Below, in pieces: positions 1 through 7,826 of a DNA stretch of 64,000 nucleotides; position 1 is the first letter of the stretch; each line of letters begins with the position of its first letter. A model generated the notes under the pieces. The model was not told the DNA's origin and did not search any database. It saw nothing but the letters and a program-made list of their open reading frames with translations. Origin of the DNA: Streptomyces chattanoogensis. GTDB taxonomy: Bacteria; Actinomycetota; Actinomycetes; Streptomycetales; Streptomycetaceae. The DNA lies in assembly GCF_001294335.1 (NCBI RefSeq), contig NZ_LGKG01000024.1, positions 124,001-188,000 on the forward strand, read 5' to 3'. Made by a program: the position numbers and the translations under genes.

Positions 1-44
1 CGAAAGAATCGCCTGTTCGCCTTTCCGTGCCGCAGAACGCGGAC

Positions 45-77
45 GGCCCCGGCGCACATGGACTGCGCACCGGGGCC
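45..77 (-). terminator. Terminator hairpin after the first chaplin
   Basis: An 8-bp perfect outer stem (GGCCCCGG with CCGGGGCC) continues into a 4-bp inner stem (CGCA with TGCG). It lies about 33 bases beyond the chaplin stop codon on the minus strand. There is no clear U-tract, which is usual in Streptomyces. Confidence 0.6.
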
Positions 78-109
78 GGTCAGAGCGGCATGGCTCGAAT
101 TGCTTCGCG

Positions 110-358
110 TCAGTGGCGACCGTGTTCGGCGTTGATGCAGACGTTGCCGAACGCCGGGTTGAGCAGCGCGACAAAGTTGATGGTGTTCCCGCAGACGTTG
201 ATCGGGATGTTGATCGGGACCTGGACGACGTTGCCCGAGATCACACCGGGGGAACCCTTTGCGCCGCCCTTGGCGTCGGAGTTGGCGAATGCCGGCGTGG
301 CCGCACCCACCGCCATGAGCGTGCCGGCAGTAATTGCAGCGACCTTTGCGTACTTCAC
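110..358 (-). CDS. Short chaplin, secreted hydrophobic surface protein
   Basis: Chaplins are amyloid-forming secreted proteins that coat aerial hyphae and spores and lower surface tension. This gene encodes 82 residues: a signal peptide of about 25 residues ending near ATPAFA, then one chaplin domain. The domain has the typical GVISGNVVQVPI segment and two cysteines about 17 residues apart (NVCGN and NVCINA) that form the family's intramolecular disulfide. The GTG start at 358 was chosen because a GGAAGG ribosome site precedes it and the signal peptide then begins VKYAKV. Length fits the short ChpD-H class rather than the sortase-anchored long class. It ends in a polar tail, AEHGRH. A second short chaplin lies 700 bp upstream on the same strand. 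The exact chp letter cannot be assigned from sequence alone. Confidence 0.93.
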   Translation of the reverse strand: MKYAKVAAITAGTLMAVGAATPAFANSDAKGGAKGSPGVISGNVVQVPINIPINVCGNTINFVALLNPAFGNVCINAEHGRH

Positions 359-604
359 TTTCAGCCCTTCCGTAGCGGGTCCGTAGCGAACACGACCGTC
401 GTGTCGCACGGGCGGAATCCTGCTCGCCCGTAACACCGCTGCAGCTATTGGTAACGATTAACCCCCGCCAACGAAACCCCCGTGGCGAAGTTTTCGGAAG
501 AATCGCTCGAACGGTGCAAGGACGTTTCGAGAGATTGCCGTCGCACATGCGACGCCGGAAATATCACCGCAGTTCGAACGGGCGAGGCCTGTGCCGAATA
601 CGAA

Positions 605-766
605 TTCCTACCGAAAGGGGATCAAGAATTTCCCCCAGCGGTTCATACCTGGGTGGGCTCCAGCCGCGGGCTCACCCTGCCATGTGTGGCCGCACGGGGG
701 CGGCCGTCGCCGGCTACCGACGACGGCCCCGACTATCGCCGTCGCGGCCAAGGCCTTCTTGATCAC
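605..766 (-). pseudogene. Probable rodlin relic between the chaplins
   Basis: A GTG at 766, preceded by AAAAGGATGAA as ribosome site, opens a signal-peptide-like start, VIKKALAATAIVGAVVG, which closely resembles the beginning of rodlins (family knowledge; no alignment run). After about 17 residues the frame loses hydrophobicity and reads arginine- and proline-rich. In a neighbouring frame the stretch THGRVSPRLEP resembles the rodlin segment TYGNMSPQLSL, and a further frame gives GMNR, comparable to rodlin GxxNK. I infer an internally deleted, frameshifted rodlin. Rodlins organise chaplin fibres into rodlets, so this position fits. The rest of 359-993 shows no intact gene. Confidence 0.4.
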
Positions 767-993
767 ATTTCATCCTTTTCGCAGCGGAGTGCCCGCACCC
801 TGAGGGGCAGTCACCCGGAGCACCCGCATCCGGAGCGCCCTGGTCAACTCGCCCCCGAGGGTGTGGTTCCGCCCATTCACCCGAATGCCACGAAGCGATA
901 GACGGATATCGAAGCGATAGGCAGATATCACTGCAGCTGCGCGGTGTTGCAGCCGTGGCCGGTTCCGGGAACGGGCCGGATTCCGGGCAGGCG

Positions 994-1026
994 AAAGGCC
1001 GGTACGGAGAGCGCGTACCGGCCTTT
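994..1026 (-). terminator. Terminator after the second chaplin
   Basis: A perfect 13-bp stem, AAAGGCCGGTACG with CGTACCGGCCTTT, has a 7-base loop. It lies 36 bases beyond the stop codon of the chaplin at 1062-1310. Confidence 0.8.
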
Positions 1027-1061
1027 GTTCCGGCGCTAGGCGACGGTCAGAGGTGCACGCG

Positions 1062-1310
1062 TCAGGCGTTGATGCACTTGTTGCCGAACGTCGGGTTGAG
1101 CAGCGCGATGAAGTTGGCGGAGTTGCCGCAGACGTTGATCGGAATGTCGATCGGGACCTGGACGACGTTGCCGGAAATCACACCCGGGGAGTGGGCGGCA
1201 CCACCCTTGGCATCGGCACCGTGCCCGCCGGCGGCGGCCACACCGGCCCCGCCCACGACGGCCACGCCCGCGGCAGCGGACAGGACGGCGGCCTTCGAAA
1301 CAAGCTTCAC
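1062..1310 (-). CDS. Short chaplin, secreted hydrophobic surface protein
   Basis: The gene encodes 82 residues, the same length as the chaplin at 110-358. A signal peptide beginning VKLVSKAAVLSAAAG is followed by a glycine-rich linker and one chaplin domain with GVISGNVVQVPIDIP and the paired cysteines (NVCGN, NKCINA). The GTG at 1310 was preferred over the in-frame GTG at 1325 because an AAGAGG ribosome site sits just upstream of 1310 and the start then matches its paralogue. It ends directly at the second cysteine region without a C-terminal extension. The product should be exported and assemble at the air interface of aerial structures. Its own terminator follows, so the two chaplins look separately transcribed. 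Confidence 0.92.
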   Translation of the reverse strand: MKLVSKAAVLSAAAGVAVVGGAGVAAAGGHGADAKGGAAHSPGVISGNVVQVPIDIPINVCGNSANFIALLNPTFGNKCINA

Positions 1311-1554
1311 TGTGAACCTCTTCACTGAGCAGCATTCAGGATCTGTACGCGCCGCTTAGAGCGACAACCTGTTCAACGCACCAGCCCGGAAAGAGGTATT
1401 GCAGCATTCGGGTGAAGGTGGTAACAGATCGACCCGAGGTACCGCCATTCCCCATCCTCACATATCTGCGCCCCCGGAATTCAGTTGGCATTCATTGTTC
1501 GGTGGACGTCCGCGAAGTCATGTGTTTGTCAGTGGAGTCGTGTGCAATGGCCGT

Positions 1555-2673
1555 ATGAAGGTGACATATACACAGGTGTTGGCCTGGCGGCTGCGGCAGC
1601 AGAGCCTGACGCCTCGTACGACGGGCTCCGTCGCGGAGATGGTGGAGCGCCTGGCGGGTGTACAGGCGCAGCTGGCCTCCGCCGCCGAACTGGCCGTCAG
1701 CACACGCCAGTTGGCCCCTGTGCCCGATGCCGTACGGCGTTCCCTGGCGACGCGTGCGGTGGTGAAGACCTGGGCGATGCGGGGCACCTTGCACCTGCTG
1801 CCGGCCGAGCGGGCGGGGGCGTATCTGGCGCTCCTGGGTGCCGCCCGGACCTGGGGAAAGCCATCCTGGCAGAAGGCGTTCGGGGTGAGCGCGGCGCAGA
1901 TGGCGGCCCTCGGGGACGCCGTCGACGACATCCTGGACGGGCGGGTGCTGACCCGGCAGGAGCTGACCGAGGCGGTGCTGGCGCGCAGTGGCCTGGAGGA
2001 GCTGGGCGAGCAGCTGTCGTCCGGATGGGGCGCCGTCCTCAAACCGCTGGCCTGGACGGGGCGGCTGTGTCAGGGGCCGCCCCAGGGGCAGAGGGTGACG
2101 TTCACCTCGCCGCGGTCCTGGGTGCCGGACTGGCGCGGCATACCGGACCCGGAGGAGGCCGCCGCCGTGGTGATCCCCGCGTATCTGAGGGCGCACGGCC
2201 CGGCGACGCCCGCCGCGTTCGACGCATGGCTGCTGCGCGGGGCGACCCGTAAGGCACGGCTCCGCGGCTGGTTCGCGTCGCTGGGCAACCGGCTGACGGC
2301 GGTGGAGGTGGACGGCGAGGACGGCGCGTATGTGCTGAGCGAGGACGCGGAGGAGCTGGCGCGGGCGGCACCGTCGCAGGACGTGCGGCTGCTGGCGGGC
2401 TTCGACCAGTACGTGCTGGGTCCGGGCACCGGCGACACCCGGCTGATCGCGGCGGACCGGCGCAAGGCGGTGAGCCGGGCGGCAGGCTGGATCTCGCCAG
2501 TGGTGGTGCACCGGGGGCGGGTGGCCGGAGTGTGGGAGTTCACGGAGGAGGCGGTGGTCGTGACGCTGTTCGGTGAGCACGGGGAGGTGCCGCGGGAGGG
2601 GCTGGAGGCGGAGGCCGCCCATCTGGCGCGCTGTACGGGGCGCGAGCGGCCGCTGGTCGTCCGTACGGGGTAG
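1555..2673 (+). CDS. Winged-helix DNA-binding domain protein
   Basis: The protein has 372 residues and belongs to the large actinobacterial winged-helix family Pfam describes as HTH_42. The family pattern is visible: VLAWRLRQQ at the N-terminus, RGTLHLLPA near residue 75, VLTRQELTEAVL near 130, and a C-terminal FDQYVLGPG-DRRKAVSR-GVWEF block. The exact role is unknown; some relatives act on DNA (interstrand-crosslink glycosylases of the AlkZ type belong to this superfamily), but no catalytic assignment is possible here. The start at 1555 was chosen because family members begin directly with the VLAWRLR helix. No strong ribosome site is visible and GTG at 1561 is an alternative. The gene stands alone, 107 bp before the polymerase gene. 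Confidence 0.85.
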   Translation: MKVTYTQVLAWRLRQQSLTPRTTGSVAEMVERLAGVQAQLASAAELAVSTRQLAPVPDAVRRSLATRAVVKTWAMRGTLHLLPAERAGAYLALLGAARTWGKPSWQKAFGVSAAQMAALGDAVDDILDGRVLTRQELTEAVLARSGLEELGEQLSSGWGAVLKPLAWTGRLCQGPPQGQRVTFTSPRSWVPDWRGIPDPEEAAAVVIPAYLRAHGPATPAAFDAWLLRGATRKARLRGWFASLGNRLTAVEVDGEDGAYVLSEDAEELARAAPSQDVRLLAGFDQYVLGPGTGDTRLIAADRRKAVSRAAGWISPVVVHRGRVAGVWEFTEEAVVVTLFGEHGEVPREGLEAEAAHLARCTGRERPLVVRTG

Positions 2674-2780
2674 GTCCGGCGGGCCGGGCCCTGCACGTTC
2701 CGGGCGGGGCCGCCGACCGCCCCGCGGGTCGAATGCACAGGTCAGCGCGATTGTCAGACCCTGGTGCAAGACTCGGCTGC

Positions 2781-4460
2781 ATGAGATGGGCAGTGGCGGA
2801 GACGGGCGACGGGGGTGCTCGTCTCTGCCCGCTCACCTCGGAGGGCCGGGCCGCCGGGCCGGTGCTGGAGGAGCCCTCGCTGGCCGAGGCCGTGCGGTCG
2901 CGGGCCGGGGTCGAGCGGTGGGTGTGGCGGTCCACCTCAGAGATCTACCGGCGTCTGCTGGCGGCCGGTGTGCGGGTCGAGCGCTGTTACGACGTCGAGG
3001 CTGCCGAGGCGCTGCTGATCGGCCACGAGGAGGGCCAGTCGGGCCAGCCGCGTTCACTGGCCGCCGCCTGGGCGCGACTGCACGGCCTGCCGGTGCCGGA
3101 CGACGCGCCGGCCCGGGCCGCCGAGACCCAGCCGTCGCTGTTCGAGCCGGGCCCGGTGCCACTGCCGACCGGCACGGACGAGCTGACGGCCCTGCTGGAG
3201 GTGTATGCCGGCCAGGTGGCCCGTACGGCGAAGGCCGAACACCCGGAGCGGATGCGGCTGCTGCTCGCGTCCGAGTCGGCGGGCATGCTGGTCGCCACGG
3301 AAATGACCCGGGCCGGGGTGCCGTGGCGGGCGGATGTGCACCGCGAGGTGCTGCACGGCCTGCTGGGCGAGCGCTATCCGGGCGGCCTCGAGCCGCGGCG
3401 CATGGCAGAGCTGGCCGAAGAGGTGTCACGCGCCTTCGGGCCGGACGAGCGCGTGCGCCCCGACCTGCCGAACGACATCATCAAGGCCTTTGCCAAGGCC
3501 GGGATCTCCCTCTCCTCCACCCGCAAATGGGAACTCCAGCAGATCGACCACCCCGCGGTGGCACCCCTGCTCGAGTACAAGTTCCTCTACCGCCTCCACA
3601 CCGCCCATGGCTGGTCCTGGCTGCAGCAGTGGGTGCGAGACGGCCGTTTCCGTGCCGAGTACTTCCCCGGTGGCACGGTCTCCGGCCGCTGGACCACCAA
3701 CGGCGGCGGGGCGCTGCAGATCCCCAAGGTGATCCGGCAGGCCGTACGCGCCGACCCGGGCTGGCGCCTGGTGGTCGCCGACGCCGACCAGATGGAGCCC
3801 CGGATGCTGGCCGCCGTCTCCCGGGACCGCGGCCTGATGGAGGTGGCGGGCAGCGGCGAGGACCTCTACGCCGACCTCGCCGCCCGCGCCTTCCGCGGCG
3901 ACCGCGCCCAGGCCAAGCTCGCCCTGCTGGGCGCGATCTACGGCCAGACGTCCGGCGACGCCCTCAAGCACATGGCCGATCTGCGCCGCCGCTATCCGGC
4001 CGCGGTGGCCTATGTCGACGACGCGGCCCGCGCCGGCGAGGAGGGCCGCCTGGTGCGCACCTGGATGGGCCGCACCTGCCCGCCCGCATCCGTGGCACCG
4101 CCCGACGAGGCGGGCCTCCCCCAAGAGGAGGAAGCCCCTTCCGGTTACGGCAGCAGCTCGGCGGCCCGCGCCCGGGGCCGGTTCACCCGTAACTTCGTCG
4201 TCCAGGGCAGCGCCGCCGACTGGGCCCTGCTGATGCTGGCCGCGCTGCGCCATGCGCTGTCCCGGGGCGGCCTCCGCGCCGAGCTGGTCTTCTTCCAGCA
4301 CGACGAGGTGATCGTGCACTGCCCGGCCGAGGAGGCCGACACGGTGTCCGAGGCCATCGCGACGGCGGCCGCGGCGGCGGGCCGGATCGCCTTCGGGGAC
4401 ATACCGGTGCGCTTTCCGTTCACCACGGCGGTGGTGGACTGCTATGCCGAGGCCAAATGA
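2781..4460 (+). CDS. Family-A DNA polymerase, short form with degenerate exonuclease
   Basis: This 559-residue protein resembles the second, smaller DNA polymerase I-like protein of Streptomyces, usually named bifunctional 3'-5' exonuclease/DNA polymerase. The C-terminal half has polymerase motif A in variant form (VADADQMEPRM, near residue 332, with DADQMEPR in place of DYSQIELR), motif B (RAQAKLALLGAIYG, near 375-390) and motif C (FQHDEVIVH, near 505), so the metal-binding acidic residues and the HDE are present. No 5' nuclease domain exists. The first 180 residues occupy the place of the proofreading domain, but I cannot see its DEDD residues. A likely role is repair or gap filling rather than replication. 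The ATG at 2781 matches the family N-terminus. Confidence 0.9.
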   Translation: MRWAVAETGDGGARLCPLTSEGRAAGPVLEEPSLAEAVRSRAGVERWVWRSTSEIYRRLLAAGVRVERCYDVEAAEALLIGHEEGQSGQPRSLAAAWARLHGLPVPDDAPARAAETQPSLFEPGPVPLPTGTDELTALLEVYAGQVARTAKAEHPERMRLLLASESAGMLVATEMTRAGVPWRADVHREVLHGLLGERYPGGLEPRRMAELAEEVSRAFGPDERVRPDLPNDIIKAFAKAGISLSSTRKWELQQIDHPAVAPLLEYKFLYRLHTAHGWSWLQQWVRDGRFRAEYFPGGTVSGRWTTNGGGALQIPKVIRQAVRADPGWRLVVADADQMEPRMLAAVSRDRGLMEVAGSGEDLYADLAARAFRGDRAQAKLALLGAIYGQTSGDALKHMADLRRRYPAAVAYVDDAARAGEEGRLVRTWMGRTCPPASVAPPDEAGLPQEEEAPSGYGSSSAARARGRFTRNFVVQGSAADWALLMLAALRHALSRGGLRAELVFFQHDEVIVHCPAEEADTVSEAIATAAAAAGRIAFGDIPVRFPFTTAVVDCYAEAK

Positions 4461-4472
4461 CGTCAGCGCCGT

Positions 4473-4504
4473 CAGTGACACCAGTGACACCAGTGACACC
4501 AGTG
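4473..4504 (+). repeat. 9-bp tandem repeat, about 3.5 copies
   Basis: Tandem copies of CCAGTGACA lie between the polymerase stop codon and the fragment upstream of the Rid gene. Similar degenerate 9-mers occur near 5115-5142 (complementary strand) and 8127-8171. Confidence 0.8.
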
Positions 4505-4634
4505 CCGTCGCTGTGGGCCGGCCGGCTTCGTTCTCGTCATCCCCGACGAAGAGCTTCCGCAGGAGGAGCGGTACGCGCTTCAATCCCTGGGTGAGCGGTA
4601 CGAGTTGGCGGCGGAGGGAGCACACCGGAGATGA
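4497..4634 (+). pseudogene. C-terminal gene fragment coupled to the Rid gene
   Basis: An open frame ending in TGA at 4632-4634 overlaps the ATG of the downstream gene as ATGA, the usual sign of translational coupling. The readable part (GFVLVIPDEELPQEERY near the middle, then LGERYELAAEGAHRR) has normal Streptomyces codon use, but the frame is closed by a TGA at 4494, right at the tandem repeat, and has no start codon. I infer the surviving tail of a larger gene that once preceded the Rid gene. I do not recognise its family. Confidence 0.4.
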
Positions 4635-5110
4635 GCGTGAGCGGCGAGGTGCCTGGGGTGTTCGTGCGGCCCGAAGTATCTGAGGGCTCTGGCGTCGGTC
4701 TGGAGCGCGTCAACCCGGCCCATCTGGCACCGCCTACCGGGTTCAGTCATGGCGTGCGTGCCGCCTCCGGGACCATGGTGTTCCTCGCGGGGCAGACCGC
4801 GCTCGACGGGGAAGGCCGGATCGTCGGGGACGGCATCGTCGCGCAGTTCGAGCGGGCGCTGGGCAACCTCCTGGACGTGGCGGCGGCTTCCGGCGCGGGC
4901 CCGTCCGATCTCGCCAAGCTCACCGTCTTCGCCGTCGATGTCGCCGACTACCGCCGCCATGCGCGGGAAATCGGCCTGGTCTGGAAGCGTCTGGTGGGTA
5001 CGGACTTCCCGGCCATGGCCGTGATCGGCACGACGCGTCTGTGGGACGAGGCGGCGTTGGTGGAGATCGAGGGCATCGCGGTCGTCCGGGAAGGTGTCAG
5101 CAGCGGCTAG
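4631..5110 (+). CDS. Rid-family (YjgF/YER057c) protein
   Basis: The protein has 159 residues with the Rid fold signature: GFSHGVRAASGTMVFLAGQ, DLAKLTVFAVDVADY and the C-terminal EAALVEIEGIAVV. Canonical RidA deaminates reactive enamine/imine intermediates using an arginine in the PAR motif. Here the equivalent site reads FPAMAVIG, so that arginine is missing and classical imine deaminase activity is doubtful; this is likely one of the non-canonical Rid subfamilies. The first 25 residues form an extension outside the fold. The start at 4631 has GGAG immediately upstream and overlaps the stop of the upstream fragment. Confidence 0.85.
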   Translation: MSVSGEVPGVFVRPEVSEGSGVGLERVNPAHLAPPTGFSHGVRAASGTMVFLAGQTALDGEGRIVGDGIVAQFERALGNLLDVAAASGAGPSDLAKLTVFAVDVADYRRHAREIGLVWKRLVGTDFPAMAVIGTTRLWDEAALVEIEGIAVVREGVSSG

Positions 5111-5271
5111 GGGGACGACATCGCCGGTGTCGCCCGTGTCGTCGGCGGTAGGCGGTGGCGGTGGCGTCGGTGCCGCTTCGGAACGGCATGTTCTCTTCCG
5201 TTCTCCTCGGACGAAGCCCCGGGTACGGCCGCCGACTTGGGACACGGTCGACCGGAGGAGCAGGCATACGC

Positions 5272-5322
5272 GCCAGGGGCACCTGTTCCACCGGATCTCC
5301 CGATGGAACAGGTGCCCCTGGC
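5272..5322. terminator. Bidirectional terminator, 19-bp perfect stem
   Basis: The arms GCCAGGGGCACCTGTTCCA (5272-5290) and TGGAACAGGTGCCCCTGGC (5304-5322) are exact complements with a 13-base loop. It sits between the convergent Rid and acyltransferase genes and probably ends both transcripts. Confidence 0.88.
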
Positions 5323-5344
5323 ACCGTTCACACGCCGCTGACGC

Positions 5345-6649
5345 TCAGTTCCGGCTGCGGGCCATGCCCACCGGGTCCTTCTTGAACGCCCAGGTCATCT
5401 TGGGCTCCATCGCCCAGCGGAAGGCCTTCTGCACCGGCGGTGTGCAGAGCAGGGTGACGATGGTGCCGGCGGCGATCGTGAGCAGTACCGCGCCCCAGGG
5501 CTTGTGCACCCACGGGTTGTCGTACCAGTTCCAGAAGCGGGAGCCCTTGGCGAGGAAGCCGTGGAGCAGGTAGCCGTAGAGGGTGCCCGCGCCCAGCGCC
5601 GTGCACCACATCGTGCGGCCCGGCACCCAGGCGAAGAAGCAGGCCACCAGGACCAGCGAGCAGCCGAACATCGCCAGGGTCATCACCACGCCGCTCCACC
5701 ACGGGGCGGCGAGTTCCTGGGCAGCGTCCCGGTGGTAGAACCACGCGGCGTTCATGCGCGGCGCGGCCCAGTACGCGAAGACCAGGGCGGCGGCAAAGAC
5801 CGGTACGGCCACCATCCGGGCCTGCCGGTTGCGTACGAGCTTGAAGTGCTCAGCCTTCAGGCACAGACCGACGACAAAGAAGGGGAGGAACTGCAGCGTC
5901 CGCTGGAGGTCGAGGTCGTTGCCGATGTTCGGCGAGACGGACGCGAGCGTCGCTATGGCCAGCGCGAGCGGGATCGGCCAGCGGACGATCTTCCACAGCG
6001 GGGTGGTCAGCCGCCAGATGAACAGCGCCAGCAGGAACCAGGTGAGGTACCAGGGGTCCGTGAGGCTGATGGGGTACTTCGGGTCGTCGTCCGCCCACCT
6101 CTTGAAGAACGTGTAGGCGACCTCGAAGAGGATGTACGGGACCGCGACGCCGGTGATCAGCCGCTGCAGCCGGTCCTTGCGCATGTCGAAACTGCGCGAG
6201 AAGTAGCCGGAGATGATGATGAACGCCGGCATGTGGAAGGCGTAGACGGTGATGTACAGGGCGGCCGCCGAGCGGCTGCCGTCGCGCAGCGGCTCCCACG
6301 AGTGCCCCATCGCCACCAGAACGATGGCCAGGTACTTCGCGTTGTCGAAGAACGCGTCGCGGGACTTGCCGTTGGCGCCGGTGGCGGCCTTGGCCTTGCC
6401 GTGCGCCTTGCGTGCCTTGTGCCTGCCGTGCGACCCGCCGGCGGGCCTGGTACGCGTCCCTGGTCCGCCCGGGGCTGCCTGCGGCGTCGGGCGGTCGGCG
6501 GTGCCGGTGCCGGTGGCCGTCGCGGCCCCCGTTATGGTGGCGGTCGCCGCACCCGCTCTCAGCGGGCCGGAGGACGCCTCGTCGGGCACCTGCCGCTGCG
6601 GGGGCAGCGGCGCCCGCCGCTCGCCGTACACCGGAAAATCGTTCGTCAA
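5345..6649 (-). CDS. Acyltransferase family 3 membrane protein
   Basis: The protein has 434 residues. The first 100 are disordered and rich in Gly, Thr and Lys. The rest is a polytopic membrane domain of about ten segments typical of acyltransferase 3 (OafA/fucose 4-O-acetylase-like) enzymes, which transfer acyl groups to sugars or cell-surface glycans. The diagnostic start of the domain is visible: DNAKYLAIVLVAMGHSWEP, then AFHMPAFIIISGYF. The histidine in VAMGH is the expected catalytic position. The TTG start at 6649 has GGGAGGG just upstream. The substrate cannot be predicted and no glycan cluster lies nearby. Confidence 0.85.
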   Translation of the reverse strand: MTNDFPVYGERRAPLPPQRQVPDEASSGPLRAGAATATITGAATATGTGTADRPTPQAAPGGPGTRTRPAGGSHGRHKARKAHGKAKAATGANGKSRDAFFDNAKYLAIVLVAMGHSWEPLRDGSRSAAALYITVYAFHMPAFIIISGYFSRSFDMRKDRLQRLITGVAVPYILFEVAYTFFKRWADDDPKYPISLTDPWYLTWFLLALFIWRLTTPLWKIVRWPIPLALAIATLASVSPNIGNDLDLQRTLQFLPFFVVGLCLKAEHFKLVRNRQARMVAVPVFAAALVFAYWAAPRMNAAWFYHRDAAQELAAPWWSGVVMTLAMFGCSLVLVACFFAWVPGRTMWCTALGAGTLYGYLLHGFLAKGSRFWNWYDNPWVHKPWGAVLLTIAAGTIVTLLCTPPVQKAFRWAMEPKMTWAFKKDPVGMARSRN

Positions 6650-6953
6650 GGGCCCTCCCGGAACGAACCCTGGGGAGCAGCCGGACGCGGGCCCGCACCG
6701 GGCCCCAAATAGGAACCCAAAAGCGTCATCCTGCGTCTTAGGTCTTTTGCGGGGAGTGTGGCGGCGTCGAACATCTCTGGCACCTTAGCCGTGCCACGGG
6801 AATCCCGTAAATCCCCGCCCGGCACGGTCCTTCGGCGGCGTGTCCGGCTTCCACAGCTCCTTCACCGCTCCTGAACGTACCGTGCGGCGAGCGAATGTGT
6901 GCGACCGGATCCGATCGACGCGCGAAATCACGATAATGCCCTAGTAATGCGCC
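6650..6953. other. Intergenic, no gene seen
   Basis: This stretch separates two minus-strand genes and should hold the acyltransferase promoter. It includes an AT-richer patch near 6720-6750 and 6920-6945. I see no ORF or hairpin worth naming. Confidence 0.6.
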
Positions 6954-7826
6954 CTAGGCGATGACCCCTTCAATACCGCGGTCCCGTGCCTCCCGTGCGC
7001 CCGTGTTCTTCCCCACATCCCATGCATAGACCTCCAACGGCCTGCCGTGCGGGCCGCGCAGCCGGTGGACGGCCGCGATCCAGCGCGAACTCAGCGCGGA
7101 CATACGGGGGTTGATCTCGTCGACGAAGCGGGCGAAGCGGGTCAGCCCGGCCACTGGGGGCGATCCCAGAATTCCCGTACGCACCTGGGGCGCCAGCTCA
7201 TGGACCGCCTTCACGCAGCGCACGCAGAAGCTCTGGACGACCAGCCGGCTTCCGGTGTGGGTACGGTCCAGCCAGCCGCGGCGGCGGAGTTCGCCGACGA
7301 GGTCCGCCTCGATTCCGGGGTAGACCCTGGGGGATTTGATCTCCAGCAGCAGTCGCTGGCCGTTGTGGTCCAGCCGGCTCAGATAGGCGGCGAGCGTGGG
7401 CACCCGCTCCCCGGCGAATCGCGGCCCGAACCAGCTGCCCGCGTCCAGCCGAGCGATCTCGGCCGCGGTGAAATCCCGTACGCGCCAAGGCGCCCGGCCA
7501 GGGAACACCCTTTCGACGTCGGTCGTCCGGCGCAGCGTGGTGTCGTGCAGCACGACCAGCTGGCCGTCCTTGGTGCGCTGGACGTCGTTCTCGACCCACA
7601 GGAACCCGCGACGGTAGGCGGCGTCGACGGCGGCGAGGGTGTTCTCGGGCGCATAGCGGGAGGCGCCGCGGTGGGCGATCACCAGCGGGAGCCCGGCGCC
7701 CGCTCCGCTCCACGGCCCGGCCCCCGCCACGGACAGCGGGACCGCAGCCACGGCCATGAAGGCGACACCCGCCGCGGCGGGCTTCATCCGCCCCCGAAGC
7801 GGTCTCCTCGGCCGTCTCCGGTGCAT
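6954..7826 (-). CDS. Secreted glycerophosphodiester phosphodiesterase
   Basis: The protein has 290 residues. An arginine-rich N-terminus (MHRRRPRRPLRGR) and a hydrophobic stretch make a signal peptide, possibly Tat type. The GDPD domain follows with its metal-binding signature: AHRGASRYAPENT, then VENDVQRTKDGQLVVLHD. The C-terminal EVYAWDVGKN is the usual family ending. It hydrolyses glycerophosphodiesters to glycerol 3-phosphate and an alcohol outside the membrane, probably for phosphate or glycerol salvage. The ATG at 7826 has a full AGGAGG site 7 bases upstream; the frame is open much further upstream but without protein-like features. Confidence 0.9.
   Translation of the reverse strand: MHRRRPRRPLRGRMKPAAAGVAFMAVAAVPLSVAGAGPWSGAGAGLPLVIAHRGASRYAPENTLAAVDAAYRRGFLWVENDVQRTKDGQLVVLHDTTLRRTTDVERVFPGRAPWRVRDFTAAEIARLDAGSWFGPRFAGERVPTLAAYLSRLDHNGQRLLLEIKSPRVYPGIEADLVGELRRRGWLDRTHTGSRLVVQSFCVRCVKAVHELAPQVRTGILGSPPVAGLTRFARFVDEINPRMSALSSRWIAAVHRLRGPHGRPLEVYAWDVGKNTGAREARDRGIEGVIA

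Noticed and set aside
448..901. Short plus-strand frames between the chaplins
   Set aside because: Arg/Pro-rich products without ribosome sites; the minus strand has the rodlin-like relic instead.
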